Numbered from the stretch's first letter, positions 19,495-30,660 are shown. The stretch is 64,000 nt of DNA from Rhodobiaceae bacterium (GCA_003330885.1 CP030277.1:2840001-2904000), one strand, 5' to 3'. Numbers and translations are program-made. The notes: generated by a model not told the origin, from the letters alone.

Positions 19495-19523
19495 GGCCAA
19501 CGGTAATCAGGAACTTTCAAAGT

Positions 19524-20267
19524 ATGTCGCGTCCAATAGATCCCAGCCAACAACATGATGCATCGCAACCTGTCGATGGGTCACTCACCGCCGAGGCGGT
19601 GAAACAATATCTGCTGGCAAATCCAGATTTCATTTTGGACGATGATGACCTGATTTCATCAATGAGCGCGCCCAAAAACGCTTCGGGCAATAATGTGCTC
19701 GACCTCCAATCAGTGATGATTGGGCGCCTTCAACACAAGGTGGGGCAACTCCGCGACATCCAGGCAGAACTCATCGACGCAGCCTCCATCAACGCGCTCA
19801 CCCGCGACCGCGTGTTGGTTGCAGTCCTGAAACTCATGGATTCCAAAAGCTTTGAGGAACTCATTGCCTTCATCACGGAGCCTTCTGGTCTTGCCGCAGC
19901 GCTTGACCTCGACACAGTCGCTCTTGCTGTAGAAAGCAAAGCAGACGTGCCGGGACTTGGCGTCAGAGGCTTGCGCATTCTCGAAGCAAACGGTGTTGAT
20001 GCACTGATTGGATCAGGCGAACCTTACCGTTTGAGCGCGGAGATCAATTCAAACCCGGGGCTCTATGGCGGCTCTGCTCCCCATGTCAGATCAGAAGCGT
20101 TGGTGCGCCTCACCTTCTCAAAATCCACACCACCTGGAATTCTGGCATTGGGCTCCGCCCATCCAGAACAATTTCACCCAACCCAGGCAGCCGATCTGCT
20201 TGAGTTTATGGGCCGCGTCGTTGAACGCGCGGTACGCTTATGGCTGGATCTGCCCCAAAACGTTTAG
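19524..20267 (+). CDS. DUF484 (GAF-like) family protein
   Basis: The 247-residue DUF484 protein shows the family phrases VKQYLLANPDFILDDDDLI, VLDLQSVMIGRLQHKVGQLRD, LVRLTFSKSTPPGILALGS and QAADLLEFMGRVVERAVRLWL. The N-terminal part is helical, then a GAF-like sensor fold follows. Function is unknown. Family members lie next to xerC in many proteobacteria, as here, where it overlaps xerC by 28 bp. Confidence 0.88.
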   Translation: MSRPIDPSQQHDASQPVDGSLTAEAVKQYLLANPDFILDDDDLISSMSAPKNASGNNVLDLQSVMIGRLQHKVGQLRDIQAELIDAASINALTRDRVLVAVLKLMDSKSFEELIAFITEPSGLAAALDLDTVALAVESKADVPGLGVRGLRILEANGVDALIGSGEPYRLSAEINSNPGLYGGSAPHVRSEALVRLTFSKSTPPGILALGSAHPEQFHPTQAADLLEFMGRVVERAVRLWLDLPQNV

Positions 20268-21256
20268 AGAGACCAATAACCGGCCGCCTGAACGGCCCGC
20301 CGGAAGAAGTTGCCGCAACCATCGCAGGCGCAGCTTCCGCAGGCAAAGCTGTTTCCAGCTACCTGACCTTCCTCACCAGTGAGAAACGAGCAAGCCCCAA
20401 AACGATAGAGAACTATGCGCGTGATCTCATGCGCTTCTTCGAGTTCCTGCTCGATCACCTGGAAGGTGATGCCAGCCTTGAGGATTTAGCGGCCCTCTCT
20501 GTCAGCGACTTTCGTGCCTTCCTGGCCCATCGTCGCCGAGAGGGCTTAAGTGCCAAGAGCATTGCCCGAACACTCTCCTCGCTGCGTGGTTTTTTTGGAC
20601 ATCTGGAACGCGAGGGCCTGGCGACAAACCATGCCCTTAAACGCTTGAAGACACCCAAAATCCCTCACAGCATCCCGAAGCCGGTATCGGAGGCAGGGGC
20701 ACTCAATCTGTTGGAAGACGCGAAAACAATCTCGACAGAGCCCTGGGTCGCCGCCCGTGACACAAGCATTGTGACGCTGCTTTATGCCTGTGGATTGCGG
20801 ATTGCTGAGGCCCTGTCCCTCAACCAAAACGATGCTCCCTTCGGCGAGACACTGCGCATCATCGGCAAGGGCAACAAAGAACGCATCGTTCCAGTTCTGC
20901 CCGCAGCCAGAGACGCCGTTGATCAGTACCAGACTCTCTGTCCTCATCCGCTAGACGGCGACGACCCACTTTTTGCAGGGGTCCGGGGCAAAAGGCTCAA
21001 CCCACGAGAAGTACAAAAACTGATGGCAACCCTGCGCGTGCGCTTGGGACTTCCTGACACGGCAACACCCCATGCGCTCCGCCATTCTTTTGCGACGCAT
21101 CTCCTAAGTGCCGGAGGCGATCTGAGATCTATTCAGGAACTGCTCGGCCATGCGAGCCTGTCATCGACACAAGTCTATACAGAAGTCGATGCAGACCGTC
21201 TTCGAGAGATCTACGACAAGGCCCACCCGGCACAAAAGGGCTCAAAGCCGACCTAG
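20240..21256 (+). CDS. xerC: Site-specific tyrosine recombinase XerC
   Basis: The 338-residue recombinase acts with XerD at dif to resolve chromosome dimers. An N-terminal core-binding domain (about 35-135) precedes the catalytic domain, where all active residues are visible: Arg187 (CGLRIAE), Lys213 (GKGNKER), His278 and Arg281 (HALRHSFATHLL), His304 (LLGHASLSSTQ) and Tyr313 (VYTEVD). The start inside the DUF484 gene adds about 30 residues before the usual N-terminus, so a later start is possible. The xerC assignment over xerD rests on the DUF484 linkage. Confidence 0.93.
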   Translation: MAGSAPKRLERPITGRLNGPPEEVAATIAGAASAGKAVSSYLTFLTSEKRASPKTIENYARDLMRFFEFLLDHLEGDASLEDLAALSVSDFRAFLAHRRREGLSAKSIARTLSSLRGFFGHLEREGLATNHALKRLKTPKIPHSIPKPVSEAGALNLLEDAKTISTEPWVAARDTSIVTLLYACGLRIAEALSLNQNDAPFGETLRIIGKGNKERIVPVLPAARDAVDQYQTLCPHPLDGDDPLFAGVRGKRLNPREVQKLMATLRVRLGLPDTATPHALRHSFATHLLSAGGDLRSIQELLGHASLSSTQVYTEVDADRLREIYDKAHPAQKGSKPT

Positions 21257-21272
21257 CTGCAGAAACACCCGA

Positions 21273-22676
21273 TTACATGTGCAGGGGGCGACCATCCACT
21301 GCAAGCGCTGCCTCTTTGACAGCTTCAGACAATGTTGGGTGAGCATGGCAGGTGCGCGCAATATCTTCCGCAGCGCCGCCAAATTCCATCACTGTCACAG
21401 CCTCGTGGATCATCTCACCGGCCTGCGTGCCGATAATGTGAACACCCAAAACCTTGTCGGTCTTTTTGTCCGCCAGGATTTTCACAAAGCCGTCTGTCTG
21501 CTGGTTGGCTTTCGCACGCCCGTTTGCGGTGAAGGGGAATTTTCCTGCGCGATAGTCAATACCGGCTTCTTTCAATTCTTCTTCGGTCTTACCGACACTT
21601 GCCACTTCCGGCTGCGTATACACAACGCCTGGAATAACATCGTAATTCATATGAGGCATTTGGCCCGCCAGTCGCTCAGCCAGGACCACACCTTCTTCCA
21701 TCGCCTTGTGAGCGAGCATAGGCCCCGTGATCGCATCGCCAATTGCGTGCACACCATCCACATTGGTTTTGAGATGCGCGTCCACTTTGATGCGACCGCG
21801 CTCATCAACCTCAACACCGGCCTTGTCGAGCCCGAGACCTTCGGTGTAAGCGACCCGGCCGATGCAAACCAAAACCACGTCAGCATCTAAAACTTCCGTG
21901 TCGCCACCCTTGGCAGGCTCAATAGATACCTTGAGACCTTTTCCACTCTTCTCAACGCCAGTCACTTTGGAGCCAAGCTTTAGAGAAAATTTCTGCTTCT
22001 TCAGAATTCGCTGGAAGGTCTTCGCCACTTCTCCATCCATACCCGGCAGAATTGCAGGCAGGAATTCAACAACTGTGACGTCGGACCCGAGGCGATTCCA
22101 AACAGACCCAAGCTCCAGACCAATCACACCGCCGCCGACGACAACCAGCTTGCCCGGAACTTTCTCAAGCTCCAGTGCACCAGTTGAGGAGACAATCTGT
22201 TTTTCATCAACGTCAATACCAGGCAGCTGCGCGACATCGGACCCTGTCGCCAGCACAATGTCAGACGCCTTCAGTATCCGCGATCCACCTTCAGTAAGGG
22301 CGACTTCAACTTCGCCGGCACCTTTGAGTGTTCCTGTGCCCTTTACCCATTCAATCTTGTTTTTCTTGAACAGGAATTCGATGCCTTGCGTATTCCCATC
22401 AATCGCCTGCTGCTTAAAACTCTGCATGACTTTGAGGTCGAGCTTGGGCTTACCAACATTGATGCCCATTTTTTCAAAATGGTCGGTCTCAGCAAAAAGC
22501 TCTGACGCATGAAGCAGCGCCTTTGAGGGGATGCACCCAACATTGAGGCAGGTTCCACCAAGTGCATCACGTTTTTCAACGCACGCAACGCTCATCCCCA
22601 ATTGAGACGCGCGGATTGCACATTCATAGCCGCCAGGGCCTGCACCGATAACAATAAGATCGAACGTGTCGGACAT
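21273..22676 (-). CDS. lpdA: Dihydrolipoyl dehydrogenase (E3)
   Basis: This 467-residue FAD flavoenzyme reoxidises dihydrolipoamide of 2-oxoacid dehydrogenase complexes with NAD. An N-terminal FAD fold (IVIGAGPGGYECAIRA), the redox disulfide GGTCLNVGCIPSK, the NAD fold VVVGGGVIGLELG, and the C-terminal His-Glu region CHAHPTLSEAVKEAAL are present. It is last in the sucA-sucB-lpdA string, so it most likely serves 2-oxoglutarate dehydrogenase. It converges with xerC, 16 bp apart, with no clear terminator between them. Confidence 0.97.
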   Translation of the reverse strand: MSDTFDLIVIGAGPGGYECAIRASQLGMSVACVEKRDALGGTCLNVGCIPSKALLHASELFAETDHFEKMGINVGKPKLDLKVMQSFKQQAIDGNTQGIEFLFKKNKIEWVKGTGTLKGAGEVEVALTEGGSRILKASDIVLATGSDVAQLPGIDVDEKQIVSSTGALELEKVPGKLVVVGGGVIGLELGSVWNRLGSDVTVVEFLPAILPGMDGEVAKTFQRILKKQKFSLKLGSKVTGVEKSGKGLKVSIEPAKGGDTEVLDADVVLVCIGRVAYTEGLGLDKAGVEVDERGRIKVDAHLKTNVDGVHAIGDAITGPMLAHKAMEEGVVLAERLAGQMPHMNYDVIPGVVYTQPEVASVGKTEEELKEAGIDYRAGKFPFTANGRAKANQQTDGFVKILADKKTDKVLGVHIIGTQAGEMIHEAVTVMEFGGAAEDIARTCHAHPTLSEAVKEAALAVDGRPLHM

Positions 22677-22748
22677 GGGAGAACCCTACCTTCGCATTGA
22701 GCAGCACCGGGCAGGCATCCCGTCCAGGAAAGACCTGCCGCCAGATTT

Positions 22749-24026
22749 TTAAAGATCAAGAAGCAAACGCTGTGGGTCTTCCAGGCATTCTTTGACCCGC
22801 ACCAGAAAGGTCACAGCTTCTTTGCCGTCAACAATCCGATGATCATAGGAAAGCGCCAGATACATCATCGGACGCACCTGGATCTCACCATTCACAACCA
22901 TCGGACGTTCCTGAATTTTGTGCATGCCCAGAATACCGGACTGAGGTGCGTTCAGGATCGGGGTCGACATGAGCGAACCGTAGACACCTCCATTGGAGAT
23001 GGTGAAAGTACCGCCTTGCAAATCATCAATCTTGAGGTTCCCGTCACGGGCTGCCTGACCATAAGCATTGATTGCTTTCTCGATGCCGGCAAGCGACAGG
23101 TCCTGGGCGTCTTTCAGCACTGGCACGACAAGACCTTTGTCCGTCCCGACTGCGACACCAATATTGTAGAAATTCTTGTAGACCAGCTCGTCGCCATCAA
23201 TTTCAGCATTCACTGCCGGGATGTCTTTGAGCGCTGTAATACAGGCTTTGACGAAAAAGCTCATGAAGCCCAAGCGCACGCCGTGCTTCTTCTCAAACAG
23301 TTCTTTGTACTGCGACCGCGCCGCCATCACTGCACCAAGGTCAACTTCGTTGAACGTGGTGAGCATGGCTGCAGTGTTCTGCGCCTCTTTAAGGCGCGTC
23401 GCAATCGTCTTGCGAAGACGGGTCATGCGCACGCGTTCTTCCCGGGCACCCTGGTCAACAGCCGGAGTGCTGGCAGGTTTCGCTGCAGCGGGTACCGCGA
23501 TCGGAGTAGCAGCTGTAGCTGCCGGAGCTGCAGCGCCTTTTGCCTCAAGCACTGCCAGCACATCACCCTTGACGATGCGACCGTCTTTGCCGCTGCCGGA
23601 AATCATGGATGGATCAAGGCCGTTTTCATCAATCAGCTTTTTCACCGCTGGAGACAAGGCCTCACTACCGCCATCTGACGCCGCAGCAGGCGCAGGTGCT
23701 GGCGCCGGTTCTGGCTCAGCCTTTGGAGCTGGCTCAGCTTTAACTTCTTCTTTCGCAGCAGCGGGCTTTGCTTTGACAACAGCACCATCGCCATCACCAA
23801 TCATGCCGAGCAACGCGTCCACTTCCACAGTCTCACCAGTTTCAACGGTGATTTCTGCCAGAACACCTGCAGCAGGAGAGGGGAGCTCGATCGTGACCTT
23901 ATCGGTCTCAAGCTCCACCAGCGGCTCATCGACAGCGACAGCATCGCCAGCCTGTTTGAACCATTGGATCACCTCTGCCTCTGTGACGGATTCACCGAGC
24001 GTAGGGACGCGAATTTCAGTGCTCAT
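22749..24026 (-). CDS. sucB: Dihydrolipoyllysine succinyltransferase (E2 of 2-oxoglutarate dehydrogenase)
   Basis: The 425-residue E2 has one lipoyl domain with the lipoylated lysine at about residue 43 ([12 protein letters not shown]), an Ala/Pro/Glu linker, a peripheral-subunit-binding domain ([19 protein letters not shown]), a second linker and the catalytic acyltransferase domain ending in the active-site motif [12 protein letters not shown]. It transfers the succinyl group to CoA. It lies 23 bp after sucA in the same direction. Confidence 0.97.
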   Translation of the reverse strand: MSTEIRVPTLGESVTEAEVIQWFKQAGDAVAVDEPLVELETDKVTIELPSPAAGVLAEITVETGETVEVDALLGMIGDGDGAVVKAKPAAAKEEVKAEPAPKAEPEPAPAPAPAAASDGGSEALSPAVKKLIDENGLDPSMISGSGKDGRIVKGDVLAVLEAKGAAAPAATAATPIAVPAAAKPASTPAVDQGAREERVRMTRLRKTIATRLKEAQNTAAMLTTFNEVDLGAVMAARSQYKELFEKKHGVRLGFMSFFVKACITALKDIPAVNAEIDGDELVYKNFYNIGVAVGTDKGLVVPVLKDAQDLSLAGIEKAINAYGQAARDGNLKIDDLQGGTFTISNGGVYGSLMSTPILNAPQSGILGMHKIQERPMVVNGEIQVRPMMYLALSYDHRIVDGKEAVTFLVRVKECLEDPQRLLLDL

Positions 24027-24049
24027 AATTTCCTGCCGTTTTCTATCAG

Positions 24050-26995
24050 TCAGTCGACGATCAATGCTTCAGAAAGAAGCTGGTTCAGTTCTTGAAGATG
24101 TTTACTCATGAGGCCTGTTGCAGGCGACGCGGCCGCAGGGCGGCCCGCATAGGTTGCCCGGCGCTTGCGTGCACCAACGTGCGACAAGACCCACTCAATA
24201 TTTGGCTCCACAAAGAACCAGGCACCCATATTTTTCGGCTCTTCCTGGCACCACACAAATTCTGCATTCTCAAACCGGCCGAGTTCCTTGATCAGTGCGC
24301 GGGCCGGGAACGGATAAAGCTGTTCGACACGCAAGATGTACACATCGTCAATGCCGTGCTCTTCGCGTTTCTCGTAAAGATCGTAATAGACCTTGCCGGT
24401 ACACATCACGACACGGCGGATTTTTTTGTCATCCACGAGCTTGATCTTCTGATCAGGCAAAAGCTCTGCGTCGTCCCACAGCAAGCGGTGGAACGAACTA
24501 TCGGGTCCAAGCTCTTTCAATGTTGAAACGGCCCGCTTATGCCGCAAAAGCGACTTCGGCGTCATAATAATCAGCGGCTTGCGGAAGTTCCGGTGCATCT
24601 GGCGACGCAGCACATGAAAGTAGTTTGCAGGCGTTGAGCAATTCACCACTTGCATATTGTCTTCTGCGCAAAGCTGCAGGTAGCGCTCCAACCGTGCCGA
24701 TGAGTGCTCTGGGCCTTGACCCTCATATCCATGAGGCAACAGCATTACGAGGCCACACATACGCAGCCACTTGCGCTCGCCACTGGAAATAAACTGGTCA
24801 ATCACGACCTGCGCACCATTGGCAAAGTCGCCAAACTGGGCTTCCCAAAGGACGAGCGAATTAGGTTCAGCCAGACTGTAGCCATACTCAAAGCCAAGCA
24901 CCGCATTTTCCGACAGCATGGAGTTGATCACTTCAAACTCCGCGTCCCCCGTAGCAACAGAGTTGAGCGGAATGAAACGATCTTCATTCACCTGATCATT
25001 CAAAACAGAGTGCCGCTGAACAAAAGTCCCGCGTTCTGAATCCTGACCCACCAAACGCACGCCAGTGCCTTCGTTCAAGAGCGAGCCATAGGCCAGATGC
25101 TCAGCCATGCCCCAATCAATGCCGGCTTCTGTCTCGATCATTTTCCGGCGATTTTTCAGTAATCTCTGCAGGGTCTTATGCGCGTTGAAATCATCGGGGA
25201 TCGTTGTGATCTTTTCGCCGATCTCAACAAGGGTCTCATGCGGCACTGCGGTTTCCCCGCGACGCGCATCACCCTGTGCTTGAGAAAAGCCCGACCATTT
25301 GCCATCGAGCCAATCGGCCTTGTTCGGACGAAAACCTTTTGCCGCAGCAAGATCACCATCCAGCTGTGCACGGAACCCGGTGATGCGTTCGTCAACATCG
25401 GCTTGTGTAACAAGCCCTTCATTCACCAGGCGCTTGGCATAAATTTCAAGCGTCGTTGATTGATTGCCAATCTTTTTGTACATGAGCGGCTGCGTCAAAG
25501 ACGGATCATCGCCCTCATTGTGGCCAAAGCGGCGATAGCAGAACATGTCGATAACAACCGGCTTGCCGAATTTCTGGCGGAACTCAACTGCAACCTTCGC
25601 CGCGTGAACTACAGCTTCCGGGTCATCCCCATTCACATGAAAGATCGGCGCACCCACCATTTTCGCCATATCAGACGGATAGGGTGACGATCGTGAGTGG
25701 TGCGGCGCTGTCGTAAAGCCAATCTGGTTATTGACGATGAAGTGGATCGAGCCCCCCGTACGGTGACCCTTGAGACCCGAGAGCCCAAGGCACTCAGCCA
25801 CAACACCTTGGCCAGCAAAGGCCGCGTCGCCATGAAGAAGCAGCGGGATAACGGATCCGCGCTCGCGGTCATGGAGCTGATCCTGCTTCGCCCGAGCTTT
25901 GCCGAGCACAACCGGATCAACAATCTCCAGGTGAGATGGATTGGCCGTCAGCGACAAATGCACTTTGTTGCCATCAAATTCGCGGTCCGACGACGCGCCA
26001 AGGTGATATTTCACATCGCCTGAGCCATCTACGTCTTCAGGATTGGCAGAACCGCCATAGAATTCATGGAAAATGGCTTGATAGGGTTTCCCCATCACAT
26101 TGGTCAGCACATTCAGACGACCCCGGTGAGGCATGCCCACCACAATCTCCTTGGCACCAAGAGCGCCGCCGCGCTTGATGATCTGCTCAAGTGCGGGAAT
26201 GGTGGCCTCACCGCCATCAAGGCCAAAGCGTTTCGTGCCGGTATATTTCACCGCCAGGAACTTCTCGAACCCTTCCGCATGAATAAGCTTATCGAGAATG
26301 GCGAGACGCCCTTCCCGCGTAAAGCTGATTTCCTTGTCGCGACCTTCGATACGTTCCTGGATCCAGGCTTTTTCCTCTGGGTCAGAAACATGCATGAACT
26401 CAACCGCGAAAGTCCCGCAATAGGTCCGACGCAAAATCTCCAGCATTTCGCGGATCGTCGATGTCTCAAGGCCCAGCACGTAATCAAGGAAGATGGGTCG
26501 ATCGAGATCCTCGGGTCCGAACCCGTAGCTTTCAGGCTGGAGTTCCGGATGATGGCTCTCTTCGCGCAGCGCCAACGGATCGAGATCCGCATCCAGATGG
26601 CCACGAATACGATAGGCGCGGATCATCATGATCGCGCGGACCGAGTCGAGCGTAGAGGCCCGAATACTTTCTTCGGAGGCTTCCGGCGTACGTGCCTGTA
26701 GTTTGGTTCGGATCGCCTGTTCATCTGCCGCCGGCCAATTTCCGTCCAGCGCACTGACCATCTCCCCATTGGCGTGCATTGGCCAATCCTGGCGCTTCCA
26801 AGACGCACCCTCTGCTTCTCTCAAAACATCGGCAGTGTCATCACCGAGGGATGCGAAGAAAGTCCGCCATTCCGCGTCAACCGACTGGGGATCGTTCTGA
26901 AAACGGGCGTAAAGCTCTTCAACAAAGGGGGCATTGGTACCAAACAGGAACGATGTCCGTTCAAGCTGTTCGTTTGAACTGCTTTTGCTCATCAT
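24050..26995 (-). CDS. sucA: 2-Oxoglutarate dehydrogenase E1
   Basis: This thiamine diphosphate enzyme of about 981 residues decarboxylates 2-oxoglutarate. Landmarks are [18 protein letters not shown] at the N-terminus, [36 protein letters not shown], the [16 protein letters not shown] box and [12 protein letters not shown] near the end. The open frame runs upstream to a TTG at 27028, but the paired ATGs at 26995 and 26992 fit the family start better. Part of sucCDAB-lpdA, with a 195-bp gap to sucD that could hold an extra promoter or attenuator. Confidence 0.97.
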   Translation of the reverse strand: MMSKSSSNEQLERTSFLFGTNAPFVEELYARFQNDPQSVDAEWRTFFASLGDDTADVLREAEGASWKRQDWPMHANGEMVSALDGNWPAADEQAIRTKLQARTPEASEESIRASTLDSVRAIMMIRAYRIRGHLDADLDPLALREESHHPELQPESYGFGPEDLDRPIFLDYVLGLETSTIREMLEILRRTYCGTFAVEFMHVSDPEEKAWIQERIEGRDKEISFTREGRLAILDKLIHAEGFEKFLAVKYTGTKRFGLDGGEATIPALEQIIKRGGALGAKEIVVGMPHRGRLNVLTNVMGKPYQAIFHEFYGGSANPEDVDGSGDVKYHLGASSDREFDGNKVHLSLTANPSHLEIVDPVVLGKARAKQDQLHDRERGSVIPLLLHGDAAFAGQGVVAECLGLSGLKGHRTGGSIHFIVNNQIGFTTAPHHSRSSPYPSDMAKMVGAPIFHVNGDDPEAVVHAAKVAVEFRQKFGKPVVIDMFCYRRFGHNEGDDPSLTQPLMYKKIGNQSTTLEIYAKRLVNEGLVTQADVDERITGFRAQLDGDLAAAKGFRPNKADWLDGKWSGFSQAQGDARRGETAVPHETLVEIGEKITTIPDDFNAHKTLQRLLKNRRKMIETEAGIDWGMAEHLAYGSLLNEGTGVRLVGQDSERGTFVQRHSVLNDQVNEDRFIPLNSVATGDAEFEVINSMLSENAVLGFEYGYSLAEPNSLVLWEAQFGDFANGAQVVIDQFISSGERKWLRMCGLVMLLPHGYEGQGPEHSSARLERYLQLCAEDNMQVVNCSTPANYFHVLRRQMHRNFRKPLIIMTPKSLLRHKRAVSTLKELGPDSSFHRLLWDDAELLPDQKIKLVDDKKIRRVVMCTGKVYYDLYEKREEHGIDDVYILRVEQLYPFPARALIKELGRFENAEFVWCQEEPKNMGAWFFVEPNIEWVLSHVGARKRRATYAGRPAAASPATGLMSKHLQELNQLLSEALIVD

Positions 26996-27190
26996 GGCTG
27001 GTGCAGGTCTTCCCCGCACTCCTCTCAAACCCTCGCCAGGGAGCTCAGAAAGCAGATTTCCGCGCGAGGTCGTATGGTTAATTTCCTGAGTGTGCCACGC
27101 AGGTCGTTAACTAGCCATTTAAAATCGCGAGACAAAAACACAAGTCTCACGCCAGAAAAAGTGAAGAGCCGGACCTGCGTTAAGGGGTGA

Positions 27191-28066
27191 TTAACCTTTA
27201 AGCACATCCGCCAAAGTCGTTCCCAGAGCAGACGGAGATGGCGAAACGGTGATGCCCGCTGAGCGCATCGCTTCCATCTTGTCTTCCGCACCACCTTTAC
27301 CACCGGCAATGATCGCGCCGGCATGACCCATGCGCCGTCCGGGAGGTGCTGTGACACCTGCGATGAAGCCAACAACAGGCTTCTTCACTTTGGATGCTTT
27401 GAGAAACTCAGCTGCTTCTTCTTCCGCGGACCCGCCGATTTCCCCAATCATGATGATGGATTCGGTCTGATCGTCGCCAAGGAACATATCAAGGCAATCA
27501 ATGAAGTTCGTCCCATTGACCGGGTCGCCACCAATACCGATACACGTGGACTGGCCCATGCCTGTCGCCGTTGTCTGAGCAACCGCTTCATAGGTGAGCG
27601 TACCAGAGCGTGAGACAATACCCACAGAACCAGACTGGTGAATATGACCGGGCATAATGCCGATCTTGCATGCGCCTGGCGTAATAACACCTGGGCAATT
27701 GGGCCCGACAAGGCGCGTCCTCGACCCGCTAAGCGCCCGTTTCACCTTCACCATATCGAGCACGGGGATGCCCTCTGTGATGCAGACGGCAAGCTCAATG
27801 CCTGCGTCAATGGCCTCAAGGATCGCATCCGCTGCAAACGGAGGCGGCACATAGATAGCCGACGCCGTAGCTCCCGTCTTATCGACAGCTTCAGCAACTG
27901 TGTTGAACACAGGAAGGTCAAGATGAGTAGAGCCACCTTTGCCAGGGCTCACACCACCAACCATTTTTGTTCCATAAGCAATCGCGCCTTCAGAGTGGAA
28001 AGTCCCCTGATTGCCGGTAAAGCCCTGACAGATCACTTTGGTGTTTGCATCAACGAGAACAGCCAT
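27191..28066 (-). CDS. sucD: Succinyl-CoA synthetase subunit alpha
   Basis: The 291-residue subunit binds CoA ([17 protein letters not shown]) and carries the phosphohistidine in [17 protein letters not shown]. It makes ATP or GTP from succinyl-CoA with SucC. Length is standard. The start overlaps the sucC stop by 1 bp, indicating coupled translation. Confidence 0.98.
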   Translation of the reverse strand: MAVLVDANTKVICQGFTGNQGTFHSEGAIAYGTKMVGGVSPGKGGSTHLDLPVFNTVAEAVDKTGATASAIYVPPPFAADAILEAIDAGIELAVCITEGIPVLDMVKVKRALSGSRTRLVGPNCPGVITPGACKIGIMPGHIHQSGSVGIVSRSGTLTYEAVAQTTATGMGQSTCIGIGGDPVNGTNFIDCLDMFLGDDQTESIIMIGEIGGSAEEEAAEFLKASKVKKPVVGFIAGVTAPPGRRMGHAGAIIAGGKGGAEDKMEAMRSAGITVSPSPSALGTTLADVLKG

Positions 28067-29235
28067 TACTTGGCCTCCTTCACGGCTTTAACGATTTTGT
28101 CTGCCGCGTCGGCAAGATCGGAAGCGGAAATGATCGGCAAGCCGGACTTGGCCATAATCTCTTTTCCCTGCTCCACATTGGTTCCTTCAAGGCGGACAAC
28201 CAACGGCACATCCAGCTTGACCTCTTTAGCGGCAGCGACAACACCTTCAGCAACAACGTCGCAACGCATAATGCCGCCAAAGATGTTCACCAGAATGCCT
28301 TCAACATTCGGGTCCGACAGAATGATTTTGAAGGCTGCAGTGACCTTCTCGGTCGTCGCGCCACCGCCCACATCAAGGAAGTTGGCAGGCTCTGATCCGT
28401 AGAGCTTGATAATGTCCATGGTCGCCATGGCAAGACCCGCACCGTTCACCATGCAACCGATCGTGCCATCAAGCGTTACATAGTTGAGGTCATACTTAGA
28501 CGCCTCAATCTCGTGCGCGTCTTCTTCGTCAAGGTCGCGAAGCTCCAACAGGTCTTTGTGACGATAGAGCGCGTTGTCATCAAAGTTCATCTTGGCATCA
28601 AGGCAGATCACATCGCCCGAGCCAGTAACGACCAGAGGATTAATCTCCAAGAGACTCATGTCTTCGCCAACGAAAGCGTCATAAAGTTTTGAGATAAGCG
28701 CGACCGCCTGTTTGGCCGTATCACCTGACAGACCAAGTGCATAGGCAACCTTGCGACCATGAAATCCAGATATGCCACTCGCGGGATCGATGTCAAAGGT
28801 CAGGATCTTCTCTGGCGTGCTTGCAGCGACTTCCTCAATGTCCATACCGCCTTCGGTGGAAGCGATAAATGAGACACGGGAGTTGGCGCGGTCCACGAGA
28901 GCAGAGAGGTAAAGTTCTGAAGCAATGTCCGACCCGTCTTCAATATAGATGCGGCCGACTTTTTTGCCCTCAGGCCCCGTCTGATGGGTAACCAGGGTCA
29001 TGCCCAACATGCGCTCAGCTTCCTGGCGGACCTCATCGATCGATTTGACGACCTTTACGCCGCCACCTTTACCGCGACCGCCTGCGTGGATCTGCGCCTT
29101 GACAACCCAAACCGGGCCACCCAATTCTTCAGCAGCCTTCACTGCTTCATCGACGCTAAATGCGGGTTTTCCCTTGGGAACGGGCACGCCATATTTCGCG
29201 AGCACCGACTTGGCTTGGTATTCATGGATATTCAT
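28066..29235 (-). CDS. sucC: Succinyl-CoA synthetase subunit beta
   Basis: This 389-residue ATP-grasp subunit begins [20 protein letters not shown] and carries the nucleotide-grasp region [19 protein letters not shown] and the Mg-binding [27 protein letters not shown] and [13 protein letters not shown] form the C-terminal CoA-ligase domain. Together with sucD it feeds the succinate dehydrogenase cluster located elsewhere in the window. Confidence 0.98.
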   Translation of the reverse strand: MNIHEYQAKSVLAKYGVPVPKGKPAFSVDEAVKAAEELGGPVWVVKAQIHAGGRGKGGGVKVVKSIDEVRQEAERMLGMTLVTHQTGPEGKKVGRIYIEDGSDIASELYLSALVDRANSRVSFIASTEGGMDIEEVAASTPEKILTFDIDPASGISGFHGRKVAYALGLSGDTAKQAVALISKLYDAFVGEDMSLLEINPLVVTGSGDVICLDAKMNFDDNALYRHKDLLELRDLDEEDAHEIEASKYDLNYVTLDGTIGCMVNGAGLAMATMDIIKLYGSEPANFLDVGGGATTEKVTAAFKIILSDPNVEGILVNIFGGIMRCDVVAEGVVAAAKEVKLDVPLVVRLEGTNVEQGKEIMAKSGLPIISASDLADAADKIVKAVKEAK

Positions 29236-29350
29236 GGGCAGTCCACCGGCTGGATCGACGCGAATCTGCGTCGGAAATGGTGAGAAAGAGACGGGCCGTT
29301 TATAGCACCCAAGGTCTGCATATCAACCGGCAAGGCGTCGCGATTGTAGT

Positions 29351-29947
29351 TTAATCCGCCCATACGGGCTGATCGACGCCTGACGCTACGGCAGTCAAAA
29401 GTGACCTTGTAAGCGCAATTGCCTGATCAACGCTGAGCCTCTGAACTCCCCGCAGGTGTCGCCACGATTGCCAACTGGTCAGCAGCTCGACCTGCGCAAC
29501 CAGACTTTCCGTCTTAACCCCACAAAATGGCTCAAGTGCCTCTGCCAACCGCCCGCGATATCTGGCATCGCAGATTGCATTTGCCGTCGCTACCGACGGG
29601 AGAAAACGTTCACCAGCATCCGCCAAATGCTTGAAATCCGCAGCTGCCTCATAGAATTTGGCGCGCAGCGCCACGACTTCGTCTAGCACCTCTGCCAAAT
29701 TGTTCCCTGATGGCATTGCTTCATCTATGTCGCTGAACAGGTCGCCCGCAACCTTTCTCAGCTCTACCGCAATCGCGTCCAAAGAGGGATAACAAGCCTC
29801 AATTTGAGCCGCAGAAAGGCCTGTTTTTCCTGAGATTGAATCCAGAGTGGGAATTACGCGCTCAGACACCGCAAGCCCTAGCGTGGCATCTCTTATAAGG
29901 TCGCGCATCGTCTCAACCAGATCCGCCTCGGCCCGCATTTTCAGCAT
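29351..29947 (-). CDS. TetR-like regulator, copy 1
   Basis: This is a 198-residue helical protein. The N-terminal part reads like a divergent TetR helix-turn-helix (PTLDSISGKTGLSAAQIEACYPSLDAI), and the end has the TetR-type ligand-domain motif LTSWQSWRHLRGVQRLSVDQA. It is a clear paralogue of the gene at 30050: both share the SGKTGLS/SEKSGVP turn, the YPSLD/YPTIED helix and the SWxxWRHxRxxQRLS motif. The ATG has AGGGGG 6 nt upstream. It is placed between TCA genes, but whether it controls them is unknown. Confidence 0.75.
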   Translation of the reverse strand: MLKMRAEADLVETMRDLIRDATLGLAVSERVIPTLDSISGKTGLSAAQIEACYPSLDAIAVELRKVAGDLFSDIDEAMPSGNNLAEVLDEVVALRAKFYEAAADFKHLADAGERFLPSVATANAICDARYRGRLAEALEPFCGVKTESLVAQVELLTSWQSWRHLRGVQRLSVDQAIALTRSLLTAVASGVDQPVWAD

Positions 29948-29993
29948 GTAATACCCCCTAAAAAATCAGCGGAACACGGCGGATTTTTGCAGT

Positions 29994-30015
29994 CAATCAC
30001 CCGAAAGGGTGATTG
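29994..30015. promoter_or_regulatory. Perfect 9-bp inverted repeat between the TetR-like genes
   Basis: CAATCACCC and GGGTGATTG flank a GAAA tetraloop. It is 47 bp upstream of the copy 1 start and 35 bp after the copy 2 stop. No T-run follows on either strand, so an operator or an mRNA-processing hairpin fits better than a terminator. Confidence 0.55.
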
Positions 30016-30049
30016 GGAAACAGACTAAATCGCCACCAAAGACACCCCA

Positions 30050-30628
30050 CTAGGGCGTCCGGACAACTTGCCGAACCAGATTGCAAACAATCCTACGTGT
30101 TTGTTCCTCACTCAATCGCTGAATATTCCGCATATGACGCCAGAACTCCCAGCTGACCAGGGCTTCAACCTGCGCCGCCATTTCATCGGTCTTCTGTCCA
30201 AAATGAGGCTGCAACATATCGAATATGCGGGCGCGAAACAGACCATCTCTGATCGCCCGTTTTTCGCGGATTTTGGGGAACATGTGCTCAGAGACTTCAC
30301 CATATGTGCGCACAAATGCCGTTTCTTCGTAGAGATCAATCCTGATGTCTACAAGCTGTGCAAGCATATCCTTCAGATCACCCGGCTCAGGAAATGCGTC
30401 ATATTGCGGTGCAAGGTTTGCATCGAGCACATCAGTGATATCAACCGCCAGGTCTTCAATCGTTGGATACATTTTGTTGATTTGGTCTTCAGGCACCCCT
30501 GATTTTTCGGAGAGGTTTTTTGGATCAGGGATCTTTCGATCGTCATGCATGAGGCGGAAGACCGCTTTCCTGACTTTCTCCCGCACGGCCTCTAGATCTG
30601 CATCCATATTGCTTGGCTCAACACCCAT
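30050..30628 (-). CDS. TetR-like regulator, copy 2
   Basis: The protein has about 192 residues and is paralogous to the downstream gene at 29351. A divergent helix-turn-helix (IPDPKNLSEKSGVPEDQINKMYP) is followed by an all-helical domain with LVSWEFWRHMRNIQRLSEEQ near the end. The open frame runs back to 30739, but that extension reads as non-coding sequence. ATG 30628 was chosen, with ATG 30607 as an alternative. A palindrome at 30644-30660 sits just before the start and could be its own operator. Confidence 0.72.
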   Translation of the reverse strand: MGVEPSNMDADLEAVREKVRKAVFRLMHDDRKIPDPKNLSEKSGVPEDQINKMYPTIEDLAVDITDVLDANLAPQYDAFPEPGDLKDMLAQLVDIRIDLYEETAFVRTYGEVSEHMFPKIREKRAIRDGLFRARIFDMLQPHFGQKTDEMAAQVEALVSWEFWRHMRNIQRLSEEQTRRIVCNLVRQVVRTP

Positions 30629-30643
30629 GACAAGTTTGCTCGA

Positions 30644-30660
30644 CCTTATTTCAAGTAAGG
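30644..30660. promoter_or_regulatory. Candidate operator palindrome before TetR-like copy 2
   Basis: The 17-bp CCTTATTTCAAGTAAGG is a near-perfect palindrome (five outer pairs exact, inner TT/AA exact), centred 24 bp upstream of the chosen ATG at 30628. Size and position suit an autoregulatory TetR-type operator. This is inference only. Confidence 0.45.

Noticed and set aside
21862-24111. Long plus-strand frames opposite lpdA and sucB, some over 200 codons.
   Set aside because: Low-complexity translations that mirror the lipoyl and linker regions of the real minus-strand genes.
27108-27123. CtrA-type site TTAA-N-TTAA near 27108.
   Set aside because: The spacer is 8 bp, not the 7 bp of the CtrA consensus.
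27127-27152. GCGAGAC/GTCTCACGC hairpin between sucD and sucA as a terminator.
   Set aside because: The stem has a bulge, there is no strong T-run, and sucA lies in the same operon direction.
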